Assembly (NCBI GenBank): GCA_019309685.1
Contig: JAFDFT010000135.1
Location: 1 to 6,589 of the forward strand
Length of the DNA: 6,589 nt
Source: Deltaproteobacteria bacterium
GTDB taxonomy: Bacteria; Desulfobacterota; Desulfobacteria; Desulfobacterales; JAABPS01
Direction of reading: 5' to 3'
The translations under genes and the position numbers were made by a program. Shown piece by piece: positions 1 through 6,316 of this stretch (position 1 is the stretch's first letter; each line of letters starts with the position of its first letter). The notes under the pieces are model-generated. The model worked only from the letters and a program-made list of their open reading frames with translations, was not told where the DNA came from and did not search any database.

Positions 1-79
1 TTATGCTTTTAAATTGAAACATGTGCAAATTGACATCAGAAGTAATCTGCATTAACTGATCTATTATATCAAGCTGCAT
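1..79 (-). CDS. Start of an unidentified gene, cut by the left window edge
   Basis: Read on the minus strand, an ATG at 79-77 follows the TAG stop of the MFS transporter (82-80) with no base between, and the frame stays open for 26 codons to the window edge (begins MQLDIIDQLMQITSD). The ribosome site would lie inside the transporter's last codons, where only a weak GAAG is visible, so expression would depend on translational coupling. The short peptide looks protein-like (alternating hydrophobic and polar residues, suggesting a helix), but I do not recognise a family. It could also be chance openness in 79 bases. The tight stop-start junction is the main support. Confidence 0.4.
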   Translation of the reverse strand, partial: MQLDIIDQLMQITSDVNLHMFQFKSI

Positions 80-1279
80 CTAGTTCTTCAAAGTATTTTC
101 CTTTTCGTCTCTATGCTTTACAAGAAGCATAAAAGACGCGAGACCAAACAGCATTATTGCCGCGCCAAAAGGGAAAGCCTTACGAAGTTCAAAGTAATCC
201 ATAATTATCCCAGCCAGCAAAGAGCCTACCAGCATTCCTGTGCTGTGCGCCATGGTTAGAAACGCCATGACAGATCCCATGACACCCGTTTTATTCCCTT
301 TTAAAACAGCTAAAGCCATCAATGCCGGCATGGAAATACCTCCGCCAATACCAAAAACAATACAGTTCAATAACAGGCCCCGTACACTTGTTTCCCAGGC
401 AAAGAAATAAACGGTAAAACAGGTAATTAAACCGCCGATAAACACCAGTCTTCTTTTGTTCATCTTGTCAGCCAGCATTCCCATGGGGACATGCAAAGCA
501 CCGCTGATGGCAACCATCAGCATGACCAGGAGCCCAATAAGTGAACTGGAAATCGAAAACTCGGAATCGGCAAACACCGGCATAAATCCCCAGATAATTC
601 CGATGCATGCAGTATGCGCGAAGCGAAATAGAAAAAGGCCCGCAAGTTCCTTATCTTTTAAAAGGCTTCTCCATGAGACCAGTTCCCGATCGCGGCTGAT
701 ATGTTTTTCGGTTTTTGTTGGCGGAAGAAAAATCAAACTCAGAAAAAAACTAATAAGGGAAAGAATGCCCATAAACATAAAGGTTGGCTTAAGCCCCATT
801 ATGTCATTGATCACCCCACCCATCAGAGGACCGATGCTTAAACCAAAAAACAGGGACATATTAAACATTCCCATAGTAAAACCTTCTCGTCCGGGAGGTG
901 TTATTTCCCCAATATACGCCTGAACAACTGGCATAACCATAGCAGAGCCAATGCCCTGCAAAAACCGTATAAATATTAACGACTCAACGGTTTCGGAAAA
1001 AATAAAGGCCACAGATACCAGCGCGTACGCAAAAAGCCCTGCGATGATAAAAGGCTTGCGCCCTTTTTTATCAGAAAGCCTTCCAAAATAGGGAAGAAAA
1101 ACAGTTCGGGAAATAGAAAAGGAGCCGAATATTAGCCCAATGTAAACTCCGCTGGCACCCAGGTCATGCGCATAAACAGGCAGCAGGGGAACAACGATTC
1201 CCACGCCTGTAATTGCGGCAAACATAGAAAGGAAAAGCGTACCAAATATTTTTTTATCCAGTTTTACCATGCGATTCAT
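80..1279 (-). CDS. Major facilitator superfamily (MFS) transporter, 12-TM efflux type
   Basis: An inner-membrane secondary transporter, most like proton-coupled drug or metabolite efflux proteins; the substrate cannot be told from sequence. From the ATG at 1279 the protein is about 399 aa, the normal MFS length. Many hydrophobic segments are consistent with 12 TM helices in two halves. The family signature between TM2 and TM3 is present (GRLSDKKGRKP, about residues 66-76), with a weaker copy in the second half (GMLADKMNKRR). The first helix region LFLSMFAAITGVGIVVPLLPVYA is typical of the family. The frame can extend to a TTG at 1312, but no Shine-Dalgarno precedes it. ATG 1279 is chosen; ATG 1270 (MVKLDKK) has a weak GGA eight bases upstream and is also possible. 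The gene is divergent from the exporter operon, and the next gene starts immediately after its stop. Family certain, substrate unknown, exact start uncertain. Confidence 0.92.
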   Translation of the reverse strand: MNRMVKLDKKIFGTLFLSMFAAITGVGIVVPLLPVYAHDLGASGVYIGLIFGSFSISRTVFLPYFGRLSDKKGRKPFIIAGLFAYALVSVAFIFSETVESLIFIRFLQGIGSAMVMPVVQAYIGEITPPGREGFTMGMFNMSLFFGLSIGPLMGGVINDIMGLKPTFMFMGILSLISFFLSLIFLPPTKTEKHISRDRELVSWRSLLKDKELAGLFLFRFAHTACIGIIWGFMPVFADSEFSISSSLIGLLVMLMVAISGALHVPMGMLADKMNKRRLVFIGGLITCFTVYFFAWETSVRGLLLNCIVFGIGGGISMPALMALAVLKGNKTGVMGSVMAFLTMAHSTGMLVGSLLAGIIMDYFELRKAFPFGAAIMLFGLASFMLLVKHRDEKENTLKN

Positions 1280-1439
1280 CCAATCATTAAACTTAATTTC
1301 ATACCACTGCAATTTTACTTATACAAGAGGCAAGTCGGCGTTGGTGGCCTTTGGTTTTGAAACCCGAATTTAACTCTTATAATCAAGTATTTAAATAATC
1401 TTTAAACGAATCGGTCCAGGCTGTCTGACCATATGACTT

Positions 1440-1467
1440 TTTATATAGCTCTCGTTCCTTTTTTCAA
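1440..1467 (-). promoter_or_regulatory. Candidate sigma70 promoter for the MFS gene
   Basis: On the minus strand, TTGAAA (1467-1462) and TATAAA (1445-1440) are each one or two changes from consensus and are separated by 16 bp. A transcript would start near 1433 and leave a leader of about 150 nt before ATG 1279. It lies in the divergent spacer beside the candidate promoter of the exporter operon. This is a match to consensus only; AT-rich spacers produce such matches by chance. Confidence 0.35.
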
Positions 1468-1498
1468 TTGACAATAAGGGCGAGTTTAGATAGCTTGC

Positions 1499-1527
1499 TT
1501 TAAATTTTTATCCTGTAAAAGTATGAT
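1499..1527 (+). promoter_or_regulatory. Candidate sigma70 promoter for the exporter operon
   Basis: TTTAAA (1499-1504) and TATGAT (1522-1527) are separated by 17 bp, matching consensus at 4 and 5 of 6 positions. Transcription would begin near 1534, about 80 nt before the exporter ATG. A perfect TTGACA at 1468-1473 has only a poor -10 (TAGCTT) at the right distance, and a TATACT at 1533-1538 has no good -35. The true promoter of this 303-bp spacer is therefore not settled. I see no other gene or clear repeat in 1313-1615. Confidence 0.35.
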
Positions 1528-1615
1528 TTGTTTATACTATTTAGTTCATATTTGTTAATAGAACTTTGTAACAAAAAAATAAAGATAGAGGAAAAAATAT
1601 AAGGAGGAAAAAAAC

Positions 1616-2578
1616 ATGAGAAGGAACCATAAACTGGTTGGTTTCATTTTATTTTTAGTGATTTCAACCATGTTCATTGTATCCCCAGTTTTAGCGGGTT
1701 CAGCAGCAGATACATCCGCAATGCCTGGGGATCACGTTTGGTGGTTTTGGCCGCTTATTCTTTTAGTGGTCACTTTTATTATGGGAATCGTAGCGGTTCT
1801 TGCCGGAGTGGGAGGGGGGGTTCTTTTTGTTCCCATTATCAGCGGCTTTTTCCCGTTTCATTTGGATTTCGTCAGGGGTACAGGTCTGCTGGTAGCGCTT
1901 TCCGGAGCACTGGCCGCCGGCCCTGGATTACTCAAGGCAAACCTGGCAAGTATAAGATTAGCTATTCCAGTAGCACTTATCGCTTCAACGTGCGCGATTG
2001 CAGGTGCCATGATCGGTCTCGCATTACCCACCAATGTCGTACAGATCTGCCTGGGAGGTACAATTCTCGGAATATGCATTTTGATGCTTACAGCCAAAAA
2101 GTCAGTGCTACCGGAAGTCCCCAAAGCGGATAAACTTTCATCTATACTAAAGATCTACGGTGTTTATAGAGAGGAAAGCACTGGAGAAACCATCAACTGG
2201 AAAGTCCATCGAACACCGCTTGGTTTATGTTTGTTTGTTATTATCGGCTTTATGGCCGGCATGTTTGGCCTGGGAGCGGGATGGGCCAATGTTCCTGTGC
2301 TTAATCTGCTTATGGGCGCACCTTTAAAAATTAGTGTTGCCACGAGTAAATTTTTGTTATCCATTACGGACACATCTGCTGCCTGGATATACATGAACAA
2401 GGGATGCGTGATACCAATGATGGTAGTCCCGTCGCTTGTGGGCATTATGCTGGGTTCTTTTGTGGGAGTACGTATTCTTAAAGTTGTCAAACCGGCCGCG
2501 GTAAGGTGGATTGTTATTGGCATTCTCGCGTTTGCTGGTTTGAAGGCACTTTCCAAAGGACTAGGACTCGGATTTTAA
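1616..2578 (+). CDS. TauE/SafE-family sulfite/anion exporter-type membrane permease
   Basis: A 320-aa polytopic inner-membrane protein of the TauE/SafE (COG0730) family, whose members move sulfite, sulfoacetate, taurine-related or other small organic anions across the membrane. The two-fold repeat typical of the family is visible: LAGVGGGVLFVPII (about 62-75) in the first half and MFGLGAGWANVPVLN (about 216-230) in the second, each at the start of a hydrophobic block. Residues 1-28 form a signal-like hydrophobic stretch ending in SPVLAGSA, so the first segment may be cleaved or may act as an extra TM. A polar loop of about 40 residues (161-200) separates the halves. A strong AAGGAGG lies 8 bases before the ATG, which fixes the start. 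The DUF1634-like gene follows after 22 bp with its own ribosome site, so the two should be one operon. In a sulfur-metabolising host, sulfite export would be the natural guess, but the substrate is inference. Confidence 0.9.
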   Translation: MRRNHKLVGFILFLVISTMFIVSPVLAGSAADTSAMPGDHVWWFWPLILLVVTFIMGIVAVLAGVGGGVLFVPIISGFFPFHLDFVRGTGLLVALSGALAAGPGLLKANLASIRLAIPVALIASTCAIAGAMIGLALPTNVVQICLGGTILGICILMLTAKKSVLPEVPKADKLSSILKIYGVYREESTGETINWKVHRTPLGLCLFVIIGFMAGMFGLGAGWANVPVLNLLMGAPLKISVATSKFLLSITDTSAAWIYMNKGCVIPMMVVPSLVGIMLGSFVGVRILKVVKPAAVRWIVIGILAFAGLKALSKGLGLGF

Positions 2579-2600
2579 ATTTATAAATAAGGAGGACCAA

Positions 2601-3029
2601 ATGAGCGATAATCAAAATGCCTCAATAGAAGCAACACCCGAGCAGGTGCTTTATGCGAATATCCTGGCCAAGGGCATGCTCATCGGCTTAATCATATTGT
2701 TTATTACGTTTGCTATTTACGCGTTTGGCATCATGAAGCCGTATATTCCGCTGGATCAGGTTTCCAGCTTGTGGACAACAAATGTTGGCGATTATCTCCA
2801 TAACGCAAATATTAAACCGGGCTGGGCCTGGGTTGGCATGCTTCAATACGGGGATTTTTTAAACTTTATCGGCATTGCTGTTTTAGCAGGCGTAACAATT
2901 GTGTGCTACATTGGTATTATTCCATCTCTGCTTAGAAGTAAAGATACAATTTTTGTCATCATAGCAATTCTTGAAGTCATCGTACTTTCTGTAGCTGCCA
3001 GCGGCATTCTTGGTGCAGGCGGTCATTAG
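2601..3029 (+). CDS. DUF1634-like small membrane protein, partner of the TauE-type exporter
   Basis: A 142-aa protein with a short polar N-terminus and three clear hydrophobic helices (about residues 25-45, 86-110 and 116-137), separated by a loop of about 40 residues rich in W, Y and N that probably faces the periplasm. Size, three-TM layout and position directly after a TauE/SafE gene fit the DUF1634 (COG4272) family, which I recall as a frequent neighbour of such exporters. No catalytic motif is visible. AAGGAGG ends 5 bases before the ATG. The stop is followed within about 25 bp by a strong terminator, so this is the last gene of the operon. An accessory or stabilising role for the exporter is inferred from context only; family assignment from memory is moderately sure. 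Confidence 0.75.
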   Translation: MSDNQNASIEATPEQVLYANILAKGMLIGLIILFITFAIYAFGIMKPYIPLDQVSSLWTTNVGDYLHNANIKPGWAWVGMLQYGDFLNFIGIAVLAGVTIVCYIGIIPSLLRSKDTIFVIIAILEVIVLSVAASGILGAGGH

Positions 3030-3051
3030 CCTGTTGCGAAGATACTAATTA

Positions 3052-3090
3052 AAAAGGCCTCTATTATGATTGATGGAGGCCTTTTCTATT
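3052..3090 (+). terminator. Intrinsic terminator, probably bidirectional
   Basis: A perfect 10-bp stem pairs AAAAGGCCTC (3052-3061) with GAGGCCTTTT (3076-3085) around a 14-nt loop that can add a few more pairs. On the plus strand it ends in a T-rich run (TTTTCTATTTTTC), suiting it to end the exporter operon. On the minus strand the same stem is followed by TTTTTAATT (3055 downwards), so it could also stop transcripts from the convergent phosphohexomutase gene. Confidence 0.85.
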
Positions 3091-3120
3091 TTTCATACTT
3101 GATTATATAAATCGAAACTA

Positions 3121-3247
3121 TGATAGGAAAGCCAAAAGTTCAAGTTCAAGGCGTCGCGAACCCCGAGGAATGAGGTGTACTTAGAGTACACCGCAATGAC
3201 GAGGGGTGAAGCGAAACACAGAAATTGGGCTTTTGGCTTTTCTATTA
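3121..3247. repeat. Long imperfect palindrome (intergenic repeat element)
   Basis: About 127 bp fold back on themselves almost end to end. The outer arms 3121-3147 and 3221-3247 pair with a few G-T wobbles (core GCCAAAAG with CTTTTGGC, 3131-3138 and 3230-3237). Inner blocks are TCGC/GCGA (3154-3157, 3211-3214) and ACCCC/GGGGT (3160-3164, 3203-3207). The tip is a perfect 8-bp stem with a TAG loop (GGTGTACT 3174-3181, AGTACACC 3185-3192). It sits between convergent genes, after the terminator, where palindromic repeats often collect. Its GC-richer middle differs from the AT-rich surroundings. It resembles dispersed intergenic repeats I associate with Desulfobacteraceae genomes, but only one copy is in this window, so mobility or copy number cannot be judged here. 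No coding frame is evident. Confidence 0.75.
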
Positions 3248-3263
3248 CACTTTTTATGCTTTT

Positions 3264-4613
3264 TTAAGCAGCCATCACGCCTTTAAGTGTTGATTCAACA
3301 AGCTCTCTGATTTCCTCGAGTCGGTTTTCAGACATGGCTTCAAATCTAAGCACCAACGCGGGTTGGGTATTTGACGCCCGCACAAGTCCCCATCCGTCAT
3401 CAAACAGCACGCGAACCCCATCAATATCGACAATATTGTATTCTTTACGGAAAAACTCCGTTACCTTTTTAACGACCGTAAATTTTATATTATCCAGGCA
3501 GTCCACCCTTATCTCCGGCGTGGAAAAGGTGATGGGCACATCTGCCAAAAGCTCAGAAACACTTTTACCGGTGTTTGAAAGAATCTCAAGCAGCCTGCAG
3601 GAAGCGTAAATCGCGTCATCATAGCCAAAGTATCTATCCGAAAAAAAGATGTGTCCACTCATCTCACCAGCCAGTTCCGCTTTTTCATCTTTCATTTTCT
3701 TCTTTATCAATGAGTGCCCAGCTTTCCACATGATCGCTCGTCCGCCGTGCTTTTCAATATCATCGTATAGTGTTTTTGAACATTTTACTTCTGAGATAAT
3801 CGTGGCGCCGGGTTTTCTGGACAAAATTTCTCTGGCAAAAATGATCATAAGTTTATCCCCATATACCAGGTTTCCTTTTTCATCCACCACACCAATACGA
3901 TCCCCATCGCCATCATATCCGATACCAAGGTCCAGCTTCTTTTCTTTTACAAGGGATATGAGGTCCTTCATGTTGTCCGCAACCGTGGGGTCTGCCTCAT
4001 GATTTGGAAAGGTTCCGTCCATATCACAGTAAAGGTCATGCACTTCACAGTTAAGATTTTTCAATATGGGAACCGCGATAACACCCGCTGTCCCATTGCC
4101 CGCGTCAATGCCTACCTTTAGCGGTTTGGATATCTTAATATTTTTTTCAATATATTCTATATAGGAAGGCACAACATCGTGCGTAGAGAGTTTTCCTTTT
4201 CCCTGGACAAAATTTTCCCCTTTGATAATGGCAAGAATTTTTTGAATCCCTTCTCCATGCACAGAATCAAGACGCATACATATCTTAAAACCATTATATT
4301 CGGGTGGATTGTGACTGGCAGTAATCATAACGCCGCCCTCTTTTTCCAGGTGTTTGATGGAAAAGTAGAAAACAGGTGTACTGCACACACCGATGTTAAT
4401 AACATCACATCCGGTTGAAAGCAGCCCCTCGATAATTTTCTCCGAATAGGTATCAGACGTTAACCTGCAATCGCATCCAACAGTCAATTTGGAACACCCA
4501 TATTTTTGAAGATATGTCCCCACGCTTTTTCCGATTAAAACCACATCCTCATCTGTCATATCTTTTCCCGCGATTCCCCTGATATCGTATTCTCTAAAAA
4601 TTTCTGGATTCAT
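3264..4613 (-). CDS. Phosphomannomutase/phosphoglucomutase (ManB/AlgC-type alpha-D-phosphohexomutase)
   Basis: A cytoplasmic enzyme interconverting the 6-phosphate and 1-phosphate of mannose or glucose, supplying sugar nucleotides for LPS, capsule or exopolysaccharide. The protein is 449 aa, the usual length for bacterial PMM/PGM. All four signatures are present. They are the N-terminal FREYDIRG (6-13), the catalytic phosphoserine loop TASHNPPEYNGFK (S100), the metal site DGDGDR (D234, D236, D238), and the sugar-binding GEMSGH (316-321). The C-terminal phosphate-binding VRASNTQP (411-418) completes the set, so it should be active. AGGGAG lies 5 bases before the ATG and supports the start. Upstream on the minus strand only a TATAGT (4654-4649) with a poor -35 is seen, so its promoter is unclear. 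No polysaccharide genes are adjacent; it is convergent with the exporter operon and divergent from the kinase-like gene. Preference for mannose or glucose cannot be read from the sequence. Confidence 0.96.
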   Translation of the reverse strand: MNPEIFREYDIRGIAGKDMTDEDVVLIGKSVGTYLQKYGCSKLTVGCDCRLTSDTYSEKIIEGLLSTGCDVINIGVCSTPVFYFSIKHLEKEGGVMITASHNPPEYNGFKICMRLDSVHGEGIQKILAIIKGENFVQGKGKLSTHDVVPSYIEYIEKNIKISKPLKVGIDAGNGTAGVIAVPILKNLNCEVHDLYCDMDGTFPNHEADPTVADNMKDLISLVKEKKLDLGIGYDGDGDRIGVVDEKGNLVYGDKLMIIFAREILSRKPGATIISEVKCSKTLYDDIEKHGGRAIMWKAGHSLIKKKMKDEKAELAGEMSGHIFFSDRYFGYDDAIYASCRLLEILSNTGKSVSELLADVPITFSTPEIRVDCLDNIKFTVVKKVTEFFRKEYNIVDIDGVRVLFDDGWGLVRASNTQPALVLRFEAMSENRLEEIRELVESTLKGVMAA

Positions 4614-4688
4614 TCGTTCTCCCTACAACTTTTGGTATTTTTTTGGCCACTATACATTAAAATAGCTATAAAAGAAACCGCATCTTTC

Positions 4689-4717
4689 TTGACACAATTA
4701 CGCCTTCTCTCTATACT
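4689..4717 (+). promoter_or_regulatory. Near-consensus sigma70 promoter for the kinase-like gene
   Basis: A perfect TTGACA (4689-4694) and TATACT (4712-4717) are separated by exactly 17 bp, the best promoter match in the window. Transcription would begin near 4724 and run through about 350 nt of non-coding leader to the ATG at 5081. The rest of 4614-4817 is AT-rich, and I see no other gene or repeat there. Confidence 0.7.
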
Positions 4718-4817
4718 CGCTACATCCTTGCATCAATAAAATATAACGTTAATTCAGACCGTTATTTTTTTTGTTAAAGAAACATCAAAAACCTATTACC
4801 TGAATTCTACACGAATT

Positions 4818-5074
4818 GGAGGGTTTCATATGCAAGGCATCTAAGGGTGAAGCTATAGTGAACTATTGCGAACCCTTAGTAACGCTGCATATGGAAGTCT
4901 CCGGTCGCCCATCGGGTGAAAATTGATGAGAAAAATAGTGAATACGCCTTTTACTATATAGGTAAAATTCTTCATGATCAAAATATTACTGGAGCTATTC
5001 GTATGATTCACAGAAAAAGATTCTCATCAATTTTCATGCAAGATTCAGGTATTAATGCCTGAAGACCCTCGGAG
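4818..5074 (+). promoter_or_regulatory. Structured 5' leader RNA: four successive hairpins ahead of the kinase-like gene
   Basis: Hairpin I (4818-4902) has a 17-bp outer stem with one mismatch and two wobbles (GGAGGGTTTCATATGCA, 4818-4834, with 4886-4902). After a 6x6 internal loop comes a perfect 8-bp stem CTAAGGGT/ACCCTTAG (4841-4848, 4872-4879), then a terminal stem with a TGAA loop (4852-4869). Hairpin II is 4906-4918 with an ATC loop. Hairpin III has a perfect 16-bp base (4917-4932 with 5021-5036), extended by GTGAAT/ATTCAC (4938-4943, 5006-5011), and contains a small TTTTAC/GTAAAA hairpin. Hairpin IV is TTCAGG/CCTGAA (5044-5049, 5058-5063). The ribosome site GGAG follows at 5071-5074. 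The leader lies between a strong promoter and the gene, so a cis-acting regulatory RNA is the simplest reading. It matches no riboswitch class I know. A separate small RNA or a palindromic element are alternatives. Confidence 0.55.
4916..5062 (+). CDS. Possible small ORF in the leader (doubtful)
   Basis: An open frame in phase with the kinase-like gene runs from GTG at 4916 to TGA at 5060-5062 (48 codons, reading VKIDEKNSEYAFYYIGKI at the start); the frame is open back to a TAA at 4880-4882. A shorter version from ATG 5003 (MIHRKRFSSIFMQDSGINA) has GGAG eight bases upstream. The translation looks rather protein-like, and it ends 18 bases before the kinase ATG, so a leader peptide coupled to the kinase is possible. 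Against it, the GTG has no clear ribosome site. The 16-bp perfect inverted repeat that forms hairpin III also spans this frame, which points to RNA structure rather than coding as the constraint. No family recognised. Confidence 0.25.
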   Translation: MKIDEKNSEYAFYYIGKILHDQNITGAIRMIHRKRFSSIFMQDSGINA

Positions 5075-5080
5075 AAATAA

Positions 5081-6316
5081 ATGACCCAGGAGTACTCCGC
5101 CAAAATCTGCAGACAGCTTAAAAGTAGGTTTCAGCGATTATCAATCCACAGACCTATGCGGGTTTCCAGATATGATGCAGGTGATCGGCTGATCTTTCAG
5201 GTTAAGGATGTGACAAGTATAAATACGTCTCAGGTTAAACTGAAAATAGAAAAATTTGTGGGCGGCGGATTTGCCGGTCAAGTTTACAAGGTAAAAATTG
5301 TCCAAATCAAATCAAAGGGTAAACCTGTTAAAAAGCTTAAAGAGGGCGGGATATATGCCATGAAAATTCTTATCCCGCCTTCAGGATTTTCAAAATTCTT
5401 CCGAAACATCCTTTATTGGATCGGTTTTCAGGGACCTTTTCAGATTCAAATAAATCCTGCAGCAGCCCGTGCCGGCGCGTTATGGCAGAAATTTATTCGG
5501 CGTGCCGCCAAAATTCGTTTCGGCGAAGAAAAAACGGTCGTAGATATTTATGGACTGTTTGAAGATACCGCGTTGGGGAGTGTCGGAGAGCTTAGTGAGT
5601 GGATAGATGGCCGTACCTGGCGACTGGAAGTAGATGACCGTCTTGATTTTTTAAAGCTCTGGAGAAAAGGAAAAAAGGTTAATAAAAGATGGCTTGGTTC
5701 TCCGGAGTACCGCGCCAAATATGAGTTTATGCATGAATTTGTCAAGCTTATGCATGATATGGGTGCTCATGAATTTGCCAGGCAGTATGAATGGTCAACG
5801 TGCAAAAGCCAGCCCAATTGCCTGAAACGTACAGGATCTAGAGATAACCCGGCTAAAGGAATGGTGGCAGTAGATTTTAGAGCCGGTCTGACTTTGCTGC
5901 CGTTTTTACCCATGAGCCCTGGTGATTTCAAACTCATCATCTCCGGGCTTTTTCGCGGAAGCTTTGTTCAGTTTGATAGAGGAAATATTCAAACGCTTGA
6001 ACGGTTTATTCAGAAACACAAAAGTAATTTTACAGATATGATGGGAATACTCGATGACCTGAAAGCATCTGAAGATATTTATCGAAATTCTGTTCCCGAT
6101 ATTACGCATAACCTTTTCCGTATTTTTTACAGTAAAAAACTCTGGTTTACCATGCTAAGCAGCGCGGTCACTGGCTGGAAGATTAAAAGCCTTCTAGACA
6201 AAAAGGGTAGTGAAAAGATTGGCCGAAGCAACATAAAGACAATGCTCTTTTTAATATTGGGGTTTATACCTTTTTTAGGCGGTTTGATTCGAAAAAGCTG
6301 GGGTCATGAAGCATAG
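5081..6316 (+). CDS. Protein-kinase-fold-like protein with hydrophobic C-terminus, function unknown
   Basis: A 411-aa protein with landmarks of the eukaryotic-like kinase or aminoglycoside/LPS-kinase fold. A glycine-rich loop lies at 60-69 (VGGGFAGQVY) and a VAIK-like lysine at K95 (IYAMK). A catalytic-loop-like region spans 224-249 (MHDMGAHEFARQ, then QPNCLK with N246), and a DFG-like VDFRAG starts at D265. The usual HRD/HxD aspartate is not evident; AHEFA stands where it would be expected, so activity is uncertain and a pseudokinase is possible. A hydrophobic segment at about 387-403 (MLFLILGFIPFLGGLI) suggests membrane attachment near the C-terminus, somewhat like UbiB/ABC1 kinases, but I cannot assign it to them. 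GGAG lies 6 bases before the ATG. It is preceded by a long structured leader and overlaps the next gene's ATG by 11 nt, indicating an operon. The substrate, whether lipid, sugar or protein, is unknown. Confidence 0.8.
   Translation: MTQEYSAKICRQLKSRFQRLSIHRPMRVSRYDAGDRLIFQVKDVTSINTSQVKLKIEKFVGGGFAGQVYKVKIVQIKSKGKPVKKLKEGGIYAMKILIPPSGFSKFFRNILYWIGFQGPFQIQINPAAARAGALWQKFIRRAAKIRFGEEKTVVDIYGLFEDTALGSVGELSEWIDGRTWRLEVDDRLDFLKLWRKGKKVNKRWLGSPEYRAKYEFMHEFVKLMHDMGAHEFARQYEWSTCKSQPNCLKRTGSRDNPAKGMVAVDFRAGLTLLPFLPMSPGDFKLIISGLFRGSFVQFDRGNIQTLERFIQKHKSNFTDMMGILDDLKASEDIYRNSVPDITHNLFRIFYSKKLWFTMLSSAVTGWKIKSLLDKKGSEKIGRSNIKTMLFLILGFIPFLGGLIRKSWGHEA

Noticed and set aside
456..923. Plus-strand open frame opposite the MFS gene
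   Set aside because: It lies fully antisense to a clear membrane transporter, has no recognisable domain and has no convincing ribosome site; it is a shadow frame.
1280..1312. Upstream extension of the MFS gene to a TTG start
   Set aside because: No Shine-Dalgarno precedes the TTG, and the extra 11 residues are polar and not typical of the family's N-terminus.
1468..1496. TTGACA at 1468 as the exporter operon promoter
   Set aside because: The -35 is perfect, but the best -10 at 17 bp (TAGCTT) matches only 3 of 6 positions; another pair nearby scores better overall.
2164..2556. Minus-strand open frame opposite the TauE-type gene
   Set aside because: Antisense shadow of a gene with clear family motifs and a strong ribosome site; no independent evidence.
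3649..4002. Plus-strand open frame opposite the phosphohexomutase
   Set aside because: Antisense to the conserved active-site region; its composition (serine and proline rich) is a by-product of the reverse strand.
4818..5074. Retron-like layout (short hairpins, a long hairpin, complementary ends, gene downstream)
   Set aside because: The order of hairpins and the possible end pairing recall msr-msd, but no reverse transcriptase motif such as YxDD occurs in the kinase-like protein or in the visible part of the next gene. Kept only as a leader RNA.
4818..5074. Known riboswitch (c-di-GMP, cobalamin, TPP, SAM and similar)
   Set aside because: I could not find the conserved core sequences of these classes, and the long simple stems are unlike them.
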